A stretch of 64,000 nucleotides of DNA from Osedax fenrisi (Eukaryota; Annelida; Polychaeta; Sabellida; Siboglinidae), in contig OZ025243.1 in assembly GCA_964019155.1 (NCBI GenBank), positions 5,423,036-5,487,035 of the forward strand. The letters run 5' to 3'. Both the position numbers and the translations under genes were made by a program. The notes below the pieces were generated by a model. It was not told where the DNA came from and searched no databases. It worked only from the letters and a program-made list of their open reading frames with translations. Position 1 is the stretch's first letter. Every line of letters begins with the position of its first letter. Below are positions 49,759-62,400 of the stretch, piece by piece.

Positions 49759-50152
49759 ATTTATATAATTAAATTCAAATATGTGGATTATCCCATCATA
49801 CGAATCACACTTATTAACACCAGGTGTCTTTATTAATACTTCATAATAATTATATATTTATAATATAGTGATCATATATACATATATGATTAAAATATTA
49901 AATATGTATATGTTTAATTTAAATAACTACATGAACTTGTACAATACATTATACAAATATCCTAACCTTGGTTATAATTTTTTTTAATTTATAAATTATA
50001 GTTGAAGTGAATTAAGTTCCAATAAAATTTGAAGTAAACCATATATGGTTATTTATTATTGAAATATTAACATATTTAGAACTGATGATGATGGTTATAA
50101 TTAAAATTAGGTTTTACACGAAATGCATACTAAAATATATTAATAGAATATA
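48991..50152. other. AT-rich stretch with TA tracts
   Basis: No gene seen. (TA)n at 49500-49545, 49651-49680 and 49722-49750. Confidence 0.55.
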
Positions 50153-51017
50153 GGGGAATTCCCCACTTTAAAGTAACCTAATACGGACACTTTAACAATA
50201 AATGGCCTTAACATTTTATGACACAATATTGTTATTCAAAAATTACAATATCTTAATATTAGATGATTATAGATATTATTGTGATTTTAATTTAATAATA
50301 ATTTTATTTAATATTTAAATCCATAGATAATGGGGGTGTCCGTATTCAGTACCCATATCCGAATACGGACACCCTGTTTTATAATACGGAAACCCTAAAT
50401 AACACTATATAAACTATATATTATTGATGAATTAATCAGACAAATCACAATGACATTATTTATAATTAATTTTATGAATAATTTATTCTAATTTAATTAG
50501 TTAATAATTTATTTATTTTTATTATTTTTTAATAAATAATACAATTTAAATATTTAAATAATAAAAATGTTAGATTGAGCTTTATTGGTGGTATTAATAT
50601 GATAACGCATGCGATTTTTATGAACTTCAGAATAGTTCATACGCGCGCTGATTGGTTATAGGGTGTCCGTATTAGGGACTTATATGACCTCTAGATATAT
50701 GCTTATAACGTAATGAATATTTGATAACAAATATAGAAATTATATATATAATTTTTAGAATGCTTTATTTTTTAATAATATAGTGTTATATCTTATATTG
50801 ATGCATTTGTATGTTCTTGAGAAGACAAGTTTACATTTGTTTTCATAAATTTAAAAACGTAATAAAAAAATCAGTTTATTGGATATAAAATATTTTGTTA
50901 GACTATTTATATAATTATGAATATTTTATTTATTACATTTTTTTTGTAGGATTTGTGTTTTCTGAGATACCGAGAGTATCCGTATTCGGGCACTCTCCGT
51001 ATTCGGTTACTTTCCCC
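50153..51017 (+). mobile_element. TA-flanked inverted-repeat element, copy 3 (both ends kept)
   Basis: 865 bp between TA dinucleotides. Left end GGGGAATTCCCCACTTTAAAG then GTAACCTAATACGGACAC (a small insertion sits in the left repeat). Right end CCGTATTCGGTTACTTTCCC plus C. The GTCCGTATTCGG motif or its complement occurs at least six times. No coding sequence. Confidence 0.8.
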
Positions 51018-51394
51018 TACAACCGATCTTTATAAATATATATTTAAATTTGAATATATTATTTATTAGAATGAATGAATTATAAAGAATTATATTGTTT
51101 TCGAAAGTAGTATTATGTGTTAATGAATTATATTGAATTATTCGCGATTTAATCGTGTGTATTCTTTATTGGTAAACTGCTGTATATATTCATATAAATA
51201 TATCGTTGTTAAACTATGTTGAATATTTGTTAATTTAATATATAAATGCCGTAAAATTCTCAAGTTATACAAATCATTTATAAAATTATAATCATTATAT
51301 ATAAATATATATATAAATATATATTTATATTTATATATTATACATATACGTATATATATATATACATGCCTGACGTCACACACTTTGAATATAG

Positions 51395-51783
51395 CTGCTC
51401 CGACAATAGAACCCGCCCCTAAGCTATACACCGATCAGCGCGGTATTCCGTTCGGCTACCACCTGTCCGAAGACACTGCTACTGAGACGACGGTGAGCGA
51501 GGCCAGCAGTTCGGACGCTAAACACTACCGACGACAGGGCGGCTACGACTCTAGCGGTTGTAGACCGCAGAGAGAACGACATTCTCGCGGTACTCGTCGC
51601 CGGAGTAGAGACGACGTGCCGATTCGAAAGTATAACCGGCGAGCTATGAAACCGGGCCGACGCAGACCGAGCAGTAGTAGTAGTGTGAGCAGTAGTGTCA
51701 GCAGTAGTGTTGGTAGTAGTGTTAGCAGTAGTATGAGCAGCAGTAGCGTAAGCAGCAGTAGTCGTAGGACTTCGTCCAGCTAG
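51395..51783 (+). CDS. Last exon of a plus-strand host gene, Ser/Arg-rich tail
   Basis: A GC-rich exon after acceptor TTTGAATATAG, open for 129 codons to TAG. It begins PTIEPAPKLYTDQRGIPFGY, continues acidic and then strongly basic (RGTRRRSRDD, MKPGRRRP), and ends in a serine-rich tail with SSSVSSS-type repeats. Third codon positions are mainly G/C, as in the TSP1 and transmembrane exons. It could be the cytoplasmic tail of that receptor, which is in the right order and strand, but its phase-1 start needs either the weak donor at 45019 or an unseen exon. It may instead belong to a separate gene. A poly(A) signal lies 143 bp after the stop. Confidence 0.6.
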
Positions 51784-51925
51784 GTATAAGTAACATAGAT
51801 TCAGCATAGGTGAGACAGTGTGCAGCTAAGAGATAACAACGCTATATGTAGAATTACAGAGTCGGCAAATAGAGAAATTATATGCATATAGCTATACACA
51901 TATCGTTAGCTATATATTAATAGTT

Positions 51926-51931
51926 AATAAA
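51926..51931 (+). terminator. Poly(A) signal AATAAA
   Basis: First AATAAA after the stop at 51783, followed by T/G-rich sequence (TTCGTTCGTTTATATATTTG). A plausible 3' end for the plus-strand gene. Confidence 0.5.
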
Positions 51932-51990
51932 GTAATTCGTTCGTTTATATATTTGTAATAATCGATTTATTAAATTAATTTATAAATATG

Positions 51991-52029
<39 letters not shown>

Positions 52030-52049
52030 CATATTAATGTATTGTTATT

Positions 52050-52265
52050 CTTTTTATTGAACACTTGATTGTATATTCGAACTACTTTTTTTTATTTTGC
52101 TGAATCCTTTATCCCATCCAGGAATTTAGATGAAGTACTTTTTCAATACAAAATTGCTCTAATGTCAATTTGAGCCTCTCACCTATTATTCCTTAGTTTT
52201 AATGAAAGCTGATAATTATTTGATATACAATTATTTATATAACTTCTCATTATTAGTTTAAGACC
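52050..52265 (-). mobile_element. tRNA-derived SINE, copy 6 (diverged, head missing)
   Basis: The complement shows CATCTAAATTCCTGGATGGG, the TAAAACTAAGGAATA region and AGGTCTTAAACTAATAATGA, with many substitutions. An older copy than the others. Confidence 0.65.
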
Positions 52266-54599
52266 TACTTCAATTATACTCACAGGAAATTTTAAACATA
52301 GTAAATAATATTTACAAAATAATTTATATTAATAATTTATATTATACATTATAATAATCTTTGTCAGTTTAAATACATATAAATAACCTAACAAAATAAT
52401 ATTTATAAATATTAATTTTAATTCTTTTTGAATAGTCAATAAAGTAATAGTACATACCCATTCGTAATCACATATTTTATAATGAAAATATGTATAATTA
52501 AAATAATTTTATAATCATATTTTCATGTTTATATGTTTGTTAACATTAATTTAATTTCATAAATAGGTATACGATAAATCCGACTTTCAGACAAGCTATG
52601 GCTTATTAGTGTACCAACAATTAAAACAGTATAATCCCTAATGTATAAACATTCACTCTTCTCTACTTTCTACATATATTATTTATTATTTCATTTCAAT
52701 ATTTATTTATTTATTTACATTCATAAAATATAAATATAAATATATAATGACGGCAATAAAGCTGATGAAAAATTATTCTGTATACATGTATACCTGCAGG
52801 TATACCTATGATTTCATATTATGAACATTATAAATGACATAACAATCAGCAGCCTGATAACACATACAACATCGGTGATCTAATTAATGAAGACACTATT
52901 ACGTAACATTAACTTGTTAGAGTCGCCACCTATATAAATATACAATGCATAAACACATTACTTCCCTATTCCCGATGAGAACCAATAACTCCAAATAAAA
53001 CAATACTAATAACAGATGACATAACATTATAATTCTAAACAAATACGCCAATACTTTAACTCACACACACATTTTACACTTTACCCACTTATAATTAGAT
53101 GTCCACTACCCAATAATCCTATTATTATATAACATAATCTTTTGCATAATGCAATAATTAAATATGTAATAGTAGAATAAAACTGAACTACGTCACAATG
53201 GTGTACGTGTTATGGTATATTTTTAAATTAAGAATGATGAAAAAAGGGCCACGATGAAAAAAGGTTGGGAACCACTGCTCTAGACGAAGACGTGAAATAT
53301 ATTTAAGTGGTACATATATACGTATTAAATTATATATTATAGATATTTAGAGTTACATTAAAGACTTCTCCATCCCACCTTGCATATGATATATGTAACA
53401 ATACATTGCAACTTCACTCTGCTATATATTCAAGCTATGGGTATTATCGTAGTGTAATCCAATATATAGAATAATAGTATACTATTAATGTATACGATAT
53501 TTATACGTTTGAATAATAATAGACAATTGTCTATACCTAATACCTTAAGGTATCACATACCAAATTATTACATAAGAAATATAATCTTGGTATATATAGC
53601 TAATAAAATAACTAATCGAGAAGCCGAGGTCCTTCCATTCAAGTTTTAAAAGACAAATACAATACTAGTGTTACTTTGAATTATTTTAGTAATAGTATTT
53701 CAACTCCTTGCTATATAATTATACTTGTTCAGCAAATTATGTTACTCAATTTATTACAAGGCTTGATAATTCATTGTATTAATATTTACATTTTATTTTA
53801 CTTTATTAATTTTTATTATTCAATTATTATATTATTTTATTTTAGTTTTTTGGGGTTATTTTATTAGGTTGCATTCTCTTTATTATTATATCTCGGGTAT
53901 TACGGGTGTCAGTGGGCAAACTATTGGGTCAAGTTTGTACCCCCAAGGCACAGGGATTGACGACCCGTTCCCTTAAAGTTGATACGTTAAATATATATGC
54001 AAACACTATATTGTTTGCATCAGAAAAAATCCCATATATATTATTCTCTTTTTTATCATTTGTTAACTCAATATCTTAACCATTTGTAACATAGTATTTT
54101 AAAATCATTATATATATATATATTAGTTTATATTCTAATTTGTTCTTTTTTGTATTATTGTTTTATGTAATTTTGTTTATTTTAAACAATAAACTCTATA
54201 TATATCTATATTAATATTCTCTAAAATATTTATATATATTAATGATAATTATTTTTTTAAATACACTAATTAATTTAATTATTTATCATATAAAAATTAA
54301 TTAATTTTAATATATATATATATATATTTAAAATATAATATAATGTATATATATATATAATATTAATATAATATGCAACATTAAAAATCTACTCAGTATA
54401 AATAACAAATATATAATTTATTTAATTCTGAATTTGAACTAAAGTGTAATATAATTAATAAATAGCAACACCGATTAAGGTACGTATTAAATTGTTGAAT
54501 ACTATAAGTATTCATTATTTATATATAATAATATTTATGCTTTATAGATTATATATGTAATTATGATTTATATATAATATTCATATAAATAATTTTCAC
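52266..54599. other. AT-rich stretch, presumably the 3' region of the minus-strand gene
   Basis: No confident exon. Holds the isolated hAT terminus at 53230-53277. A slightly GC-richer patch at 53890-53980 shows no frame with splice signals. Confidence 0.5.
53230..53277. mobile_element. Isolated hAT terminus
   Basis: Ends GGTTGGGAACCACTG, whose complement CAGTGGTTCCCAACC is the classic end of Charlie/SPIN-type hAT elements, with an A-rich GAAAAAAGGGCCACGATG block inside. No partner end occurs in the window, so the element is truncated or its other end has decayed. Confidence 0.65.
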
Positions 54600-54641
54600 C
54601 AGTGATTTCATAGTCAATGTTATTCTGTACCTTCCGGAAAC
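54600..54641 (-). CDS. Candidate 42-bp microexon of the minus-strand gene
   Basis: After acceptor ATAATAG, reads VSGRYRITLTMKSL in phase 0 and ends at donor CTG/GTGAAA, also phase 0. It joins the preceding exon in frame as NFRTPFNQ then VSGRYRITL, continuing an alternating beta-strand pattern. The short length makes a chance match possible. Confidence 0.45.
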
Positions 54642-54771
54642 CTATTATATTAATAATTACATTAATATACTAAACAAATATATTTAATTGTAATCGTGTT
54701 TATTGAATTAATGTTTACACTTTATTACATTGCTATAGCATAATTATAATTGTGAAGTCATTTATATATTA

Positions 54772-54811
<40 letters not shown>

Positions 54812-57800
54812 CTATTATAATATTTATAATTTATAGTATATATATATAAATAAGAAGAGTATATAATATACTTATATTATATTGTAATTATATAGTAATT
54901 GATATATAAATATATAGGTAATTATGTATACAATGTATTACTTTGTACATATACACTGTACAATGTACAGTGTACATATAAGGTATAGTATGTAAAATTT
55001 GCGATTAATATAATATTTATATTTCAGCATATATGCCTACTATAGTATATATTATAATTATTTTGAATTGTTCTTAATAATGTACTTAATAATTTAGTAA
55101 ATTAACTTAAATTAAATTAACTTATCTCATATAAAATAGTAATCCACATTACTTAGCCTAGAAATAATTAAATGTCTACAACTCATATTATGTAAAGGAA
55201 ATTATTTTGTTATATAATTATTTGTTATATACTCATATTAAATATTTAGTTCTGTACACATTATAATTTGTTCATATACCATAGTTTACATTGATCAAAT
55301 TATAAAACGTAACTCCGCCAGAGTAGGCATGACTATATAAGGTCATGTAGAGAATGAAGGCATACACTTTACCCATTTGTTATAGTAGAAATATATAACT
55401 ATTCGAATACTTCTTATGATATTTGATTACCTAAATGGTGATAGGTGATAATAAGATAAAACTAATAAATATATACCTGATTAAAGGGAGTTCTAAAGTT
55501 TACTATCAGTTGATTGACAGCTCCGAGGGATAAGTCGGGAAGATATAACAGATTCACATTGTCGGGAAGAGAAGTAGATCCAATTTTTCTAAATGTTATC
55601 TGAAATATATAATATATGTGAGAGAATAGAAGTATTTAATTAATTAGCAATACAATGACTAATACTATAGTATAAAGAAATATGTATATATATAGATATT
55701 TCTTTGTTTCGTATTGTATTATCTCTTTAAGTTATATTATAATCAAAGTACACCACATCAGTATTTAAGTGTAACTAGTTGTAACTAAATAAAAATGGGA
55801 CGTGATTGGTTTATCAGAAATTAGGTGGAAAGGAACAGGCGAAGTTACAACAAATAATGGACATACGTTTATATATATAGCGGACACAGAAACAAACATA
55901 TTCAGGGTGTAGCGTGCATAGTAAACAAGTAACTATGAAGTCGATATTAAACTATAATGCATGCACTCTCAAGTGCATAATAATGCATGCACTATTAAGT
56001 GCACTCTCAAGCAGAATAATATCAATACGAATACAATATTCTCCTTTTAACTGCACTCTAATACAAATACTCAGACGAGGAAGCAGACTATAGGTTACGA
56101 ACAGATTGAGGATACGATACAACAGGCACCTAAGAAAGACTTTCTTGTAGAAATGGCCGACTGTAATGCCAAAGCAGGAAATGATGGTCACTTGGCATGG
56201 CCAATAACTATCGGACGTTTCAGCAATGTATCAACAAATGAAAGAGGAGAAAGATTGCTTAAATTCCAGATAAATATAAATTACTACTCGCCAATACTCT
56301 CTTCAATCATAAACAATCTAGAATTAGCACATGATAATATCCAAATGGATTAACACATATTCAAATTGATTACATTCTAACCCCTCAACTCTTCAAATTT
56401 AGCATAATAAGGACATCCACAAGAACTTATCCTGGTATGGATATAAATAGTGATCATGACCTGGTATTATGCAATATCAAATTGAAGCTAAACATAAAGA
56501 AAAGAACGAAAGGAAATAGAATACGAATTGATTTAGAAATTTAATGTTAATTTAAATTAAATTAATTAATTATGTTTAACAATTTTGCTTTTAAAAAGGT
56601 ATTCGATCGTGTATTGCGCGAAGGACTAAGGCATACTATGAATATATTTGGTATTTCATATGATATAACTGAATCTATTAAAGCAGTGTATGCAAACTCA
56701 GAAATTTATGTCTTACTGGAAAACAATATTGTAGATCCCTGCAAAACTTATGTGGGTGTACGACAAGGATGTCCACTATCCCCTGTTTTATTTAATATCT
56801 TACTAAAACTAATTATGTCAGATACCCTATTAAATCAACATTCTAGTATCTCCATAGGCGGTAGAAAAATATCCAGATTTCGATTCGCTGATGACATTGA
56901 TCTAATATTCGGTAGAAATGATGAATTCCAACAACTTACCAATAGTCTATCAAAACCTGAGAGTGATTGTGGTATGGAAATTAGCTCTGAAAAGAGATGG
57001 TAAATAGCAGAGATGAAAGTGTTCATGCAAATATCAGAATGAATGGAGAAATATTAGAAGATGTATATACATTTAAATATCTAGGAGCAACTATAACCTA
57101 CGATGGTACCAGTTAAGCAGAGATACGAACCATACTAGTCACCTCTACATCGGCTTTGATAAGATTACAAATTATATGGAAAAACACTGGTGCTCTCAAT
57201 ATTACTCTAAGGATGCGAAGCTTGGACGATTACCGAAAAGATGGAGAAAAAAATTAAAGCTTTCGAAAATTAAGCAAACAGACGACTATTAGGTATAAAT
57301 TACAGAGAGCACAACACGAATATCTACATTAAAGAGAAAATTAATTCAAACGTTTGGAAGTTTACGCCACTGTTGTCAATTATCAAAAAAAGAAGTTGTG
57401 TTGGTTTGACCATGTATCACATAGCAATAAATTATCTAACAATATTCAACGAGGAATAATCGAAGGTGCAAGACCTCGTGGTCGCTCAAAGATGGAATGG
57501 ATGGACAACATTTACAAATGGACAGCTACAGATCTCGGTGACATACTGATGATGACAAACATTCGAAACAAATGGCGATGCTGTTGTGTGCAATATTCAT
57601 ATTACCCCTACGATTCAAGAGTCATGGGATAAAAGTAAAAGTAAGTAATTTGTAACTATATTTGTAACTAATTAGTTACAAATTGTAACTATATATGTAA
57701 ATATATTTCTAACTAATTAGATACAAATATATTTATTTATTTTCGTAATATTATTTGTAATAAACCTGAACATTTGATAAGTTAGAAGTCCATATCCTAA

Positions 57801-57948
57801 TGCAGGTGTTGTGGCCTAACTTCAACTCTAACTGATAGTTAATGTTGATAGATCTGGTTTGTAATCCATTCGATTGTAATTTCTTAAGATTGTTACTCGA
57901 ACACGATTCTACGGAAACTTGTATATGTTTCATTTCTAAAATGTGTTG

Positions 57949-58034
<86 letters not shown>

Positions 58035-59439
58035 ATATATTTATATATATATTTATATTATTATATTTATATAAAATTAATATGTTTACGAATTATTACT
58101 GGTCCAGTTATGTTTCTTTATTGGCGCTCACGATACATATATTATATACAACTATAGTTGTATATAAACCAATTCATTTAGTTCAAGTATGGGAACATGA
58201 TATTTATATAACATATTTATATACATATTAACATATTGAACACGTTTAAAACATAGTTGTAAAATTCTTGTTTAATCGTAATTATATTAATCTTACATGT
58301 TGAAATAAAATATTGTTTTTTTTTCTATTATGAATCTAAATATTCACTCCTCTGGTATTATAACAATAGACTATCAAGCATGGAAGACAGATGTGTCAAT
58401 CAATCAAGCATCCCACTAGTGGTAGACTATAGTCTCATCTATTATTTATATTACTATTAGAATAATACATTTATATTGGAGATATCATTAAATTTAATCA
58501 ATAACATAGTTATTTGTATGGTGTATATATTCTTACAATTCTTATGTATTACTTATATATATATAAGTAAAAATCTACTGAATCGATATACGTGTATATA
58601 CATTATATATATAGAATATTTTGATTTATTGTCACACGTATTAACTGTGACACCTCATTGTACCGCACCCGTATGTAACCATTGTTATATAATACATGTA
58701 TATGTGTATTGTATCATTGCATATTTCATATAAGTATATATACTTAAGTATACTTACTCCTGCTTAATTTCAATAAGTTGACTATAGTTTATAAAATGAT
58801 AATTTTAAGTCAATTGAAATAATATTATTCTGAATTTGTATATTAAGATGTTAATGTACATATTATAAATATAAATATACTAATAATATATACACGTTAA
58901 ATATATACTTATAATGTATTCGTAGATAAATGTCCAACATGGCGGGTACACTTGTATTTAATTAATTCATTACAAATATAAAACATATATTGTATTGCTG
59001 ATTAATAAATTAATAAATGGCTGAATGGAATTTAATTATATAGGACATATTAGGGCATATTAAATTTACAATATGTATAATGTATAATAAGGACAATATA
59101 CAAAATATATTAATATTATAAAAAGATATAAAAAATGTTCTTAAATATAAATATTGTTTTGAGGTTTTAATCCTAAAATTAAGCTCAACAAATGTTGGTA
59201 ACATATTATATGTATCGGTCTCACAAATTAGGTATCTAAATTAAATCTAGATTAATAGTATAATTCTATTACAAACATTTAGGTTAAACTATTACCACCA
59301 GTAAAATAATATTGTTTAAATATAATTAATATATTATATTATTATTTGTATCCTTTTTATTATTAATATTACCTATGATATTTTATATAATATATTTTTC
59401 TTATTTGACAATCTAACATATATAGATACTAACAAGTAC

Positions 59440-59482
<43 letters not shown>

Positions 59483-62400
59483 TTTATAATATATATACCT
59501 ATAGGTGTGTGTTTCTATGTGTGTATGCTTGTTAATATATCCCACATTTATATATATATATATATATATATTAAGTATATATGCGATGTATAACGTATAC
59601 TTTATACTATAGAAATATAATAATCGGTAAACCTGGAGTACCAGATCTGATATTTCTTAGATCGGAAAGGGCATAAGTTCTATCATTTTTTCTTTCGAAC
59701 AAACAAATATATCTTCCAATATACCTATTAGAGATTATATATATATATACAATTTTATATACCGTGGTGATATGTATTATAAAATAATTAATATTTATTA
59801 ATATGTTCACCAAGCGAGTAATATCATATCTGTAGCGACCTGTTCACTTTCGAATATTCGTTATACCCGGGTTATACAAGAGTATAATAACGTCCCAAAT
59901 ATTACTGTATTCACTTTCGGTATGTATAAATCACAACTTATTTATATTTATTATTATTCTTTATATATTTCTGTCATTATTATCATAGTTACCCATATTT
60001 TTGAATCTATTTAATAAACTATCTATGAGTTATACCCGTGTTATACACGTGTTATACCCGTGTTATACCCGTGTTACACCCGTGTTATATCCGTGTTATA
60101 CCCGTGTTTTACCCATGTTATACCCGTGTTATACCCGTGTTATACTCGTGTTATACCCGTGTTATACCCGTGTTATACTCGTGTTATACCCGTGTTATAC
60201 CCGTGTTATACCCGTGTTATACCCGTGTTATACCCGTGTTATACCCGTGACATACCCGTATTATACCCGTGTTATACCCGTGTTATACCCGTGTTATATC
60301 CGTTTTATACCCGTGTTAAACCCGTATTATACACGTGTTATACCCGTGTTATACCCGTGTTTTACCCATGTTATACCCGTGTTATACACGTGTTATACTC
60401 GTGTTATACCCGTGTTATACTCGTGTTATACCCGTGTTATACTCATGTTATACCCGTGTTATACCCGTGTTATACTCGTGTTATACCCGTGTTATACCCG
60501 TGTTATACCCGTGTTATACCCGTGTTATACCCGTGACATACCCGTATTATACCCGTATTATACCCGTGTTATACCCGTGTTATACCCGTGTTATATCCGT
60601 GTTATACCCGTGTTATACCCGTGTTATACCCGTGTTATACCCGTGTTATACCAGTGTTATACCCGTGTTATACCCGTGTTATACCCGTGACATACCCGTA
60701 TTATACCCGTGTTATACCCGTGTTATACCCGTGTTATACCCGTGTTATACTCGTGTTATACCCGTGTTATACCCGTGTTATACCCGTGTTATACCCGTGT
60801 TATAACCGTGTTATACCCGAGACATACCCGTGTTATACCCGTGACCTACTGACCTGTTAACGTATCGGCTACTCTGGCGTTTAGCTTTCATCGTGATGAC
60901 GTAACTACTAGTGACGTCACCGTTACGACCCGTCACCAGTTTACGTTCTCCGGATAGTATTGCGTCACCCTGTATTTCGTATATCGACTCCTGGTGAGAC
61001 GATTTAAAACTAATACATGTTATATACGTGTTTTATTAATAGAATATTCACAGGTTTTCAAATTATAAGAGGGATCGATATAACTACTATTTTATCGAGT
61101 GTAAATGTTATGAAAATTGGGATTATTTATTCTAAGATATGTAGTTGGAACTCATGGTGCTTGGGGAAATAATAGATAGTAAAAAAATAATAATTAATAG
61201 ATAGTAAATCGGCGATTGTAAATTAGAATAATTGGTTATATACATTTTTTAGTAATTTACAATTCGACGATACACATGAAAATGTTATATATTAAAAAAT
61301 ACCGTTAAATTATTAAAGATTGTATTATAATGATATCTTATTAATATTACCTTCATTTCTCTATTCACAATAATAATACTATGTAGATTTGAGGCTGTTT
61401 CTTTTTTCTTTTCCTTGAAATGTAGTAATGAATCAATAACTTATTTGAATTTAATATATATTTAATAAATTATAGCTTATATAATAAGTAATATAGATAT
61501 AAATAGTATATATATATACCCAATAAATGTGTGTAAGAAAATTCGTATATTACAATGACAAACTGTCTGTATTACACAGCTATATGGCTACGATAGAACC
61601 AGTATATTACACGGACATTTTTTCACTATGATACACGGATATTTTGTCACAATAATAAACATTTTTGTATACACGTGCTATAATGTATTATAGAATTACG
61701 GTTATATTTAAAACATACATTTTATAATAATAATATTTTGAATATTAAATATAATTTTTTTTCAATAATGAGTAATCATTATAACATTATTTAAAATTGT
61801 ATTATCTTAATTATCAATATAATTATGATTATATTTTTTGTTTAACTTGACACTTAAATGAAATTATGATGATTTAAAAAAAACCATAGATACTTAAATA
61901 CTTAATGATTTTAAAATAGTAACTTTATTTATTAAATACATAATATTAACATAAATATTAATTAAAATAATAATTGATAATTAATTTACACTAGTACTAA
62001 ATTAAATCGATATATTAAAATAAAGAAAAGGTAAATAGTATAATTGTTCTATATTAAAAAAATAATGAATTTGTAAATGAATATGATAGTGACAAAATGT
62101 CGGTGTCACGGATATTTTGTCATTGTAATACACGGATATTTAGTATATGATTTACACGACTAATACACACATTTATTTTGGTATTTTTATTTTATTATAT
62201 TTTATTTATTTAATTATTCTATAATAAAGAGTAGATTTAATACTATTCTACAACCTATATCAAATTAAACTATATTATTTATTTGTATATATAGTGATTT
62301 ATGTCGGTATAATATACGGACATTTTGTCAGTGTAATATACGGATATTTAGTTTGTGTAAAACACGGACATTAGTCACCTTAAAAATGAATTAATAATTA

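Noticed and set aside
51424..51807. 127-codon minus-strand ORF rich in Thr and Ala
   Set aside because: It mirrors the plus-strand exon, whose codon bias, acceptor and downstream poly(A) signal favour the plus strand.
53379..53421. Possible further minus-strand microexon reading SEVAMYCYIYHMQ
   Set aside because: Borders fit, but it is short, AT-rich and adds no recognisable pattern; too likely by chance.
60001..60860. Several overlapping long plus-strand ORFs reading CYTRVIPVLYP repeats
   Set aside because: They come from an 11-bp repeat without stop codons; all three frames are equally open, with no start context or splice signals.
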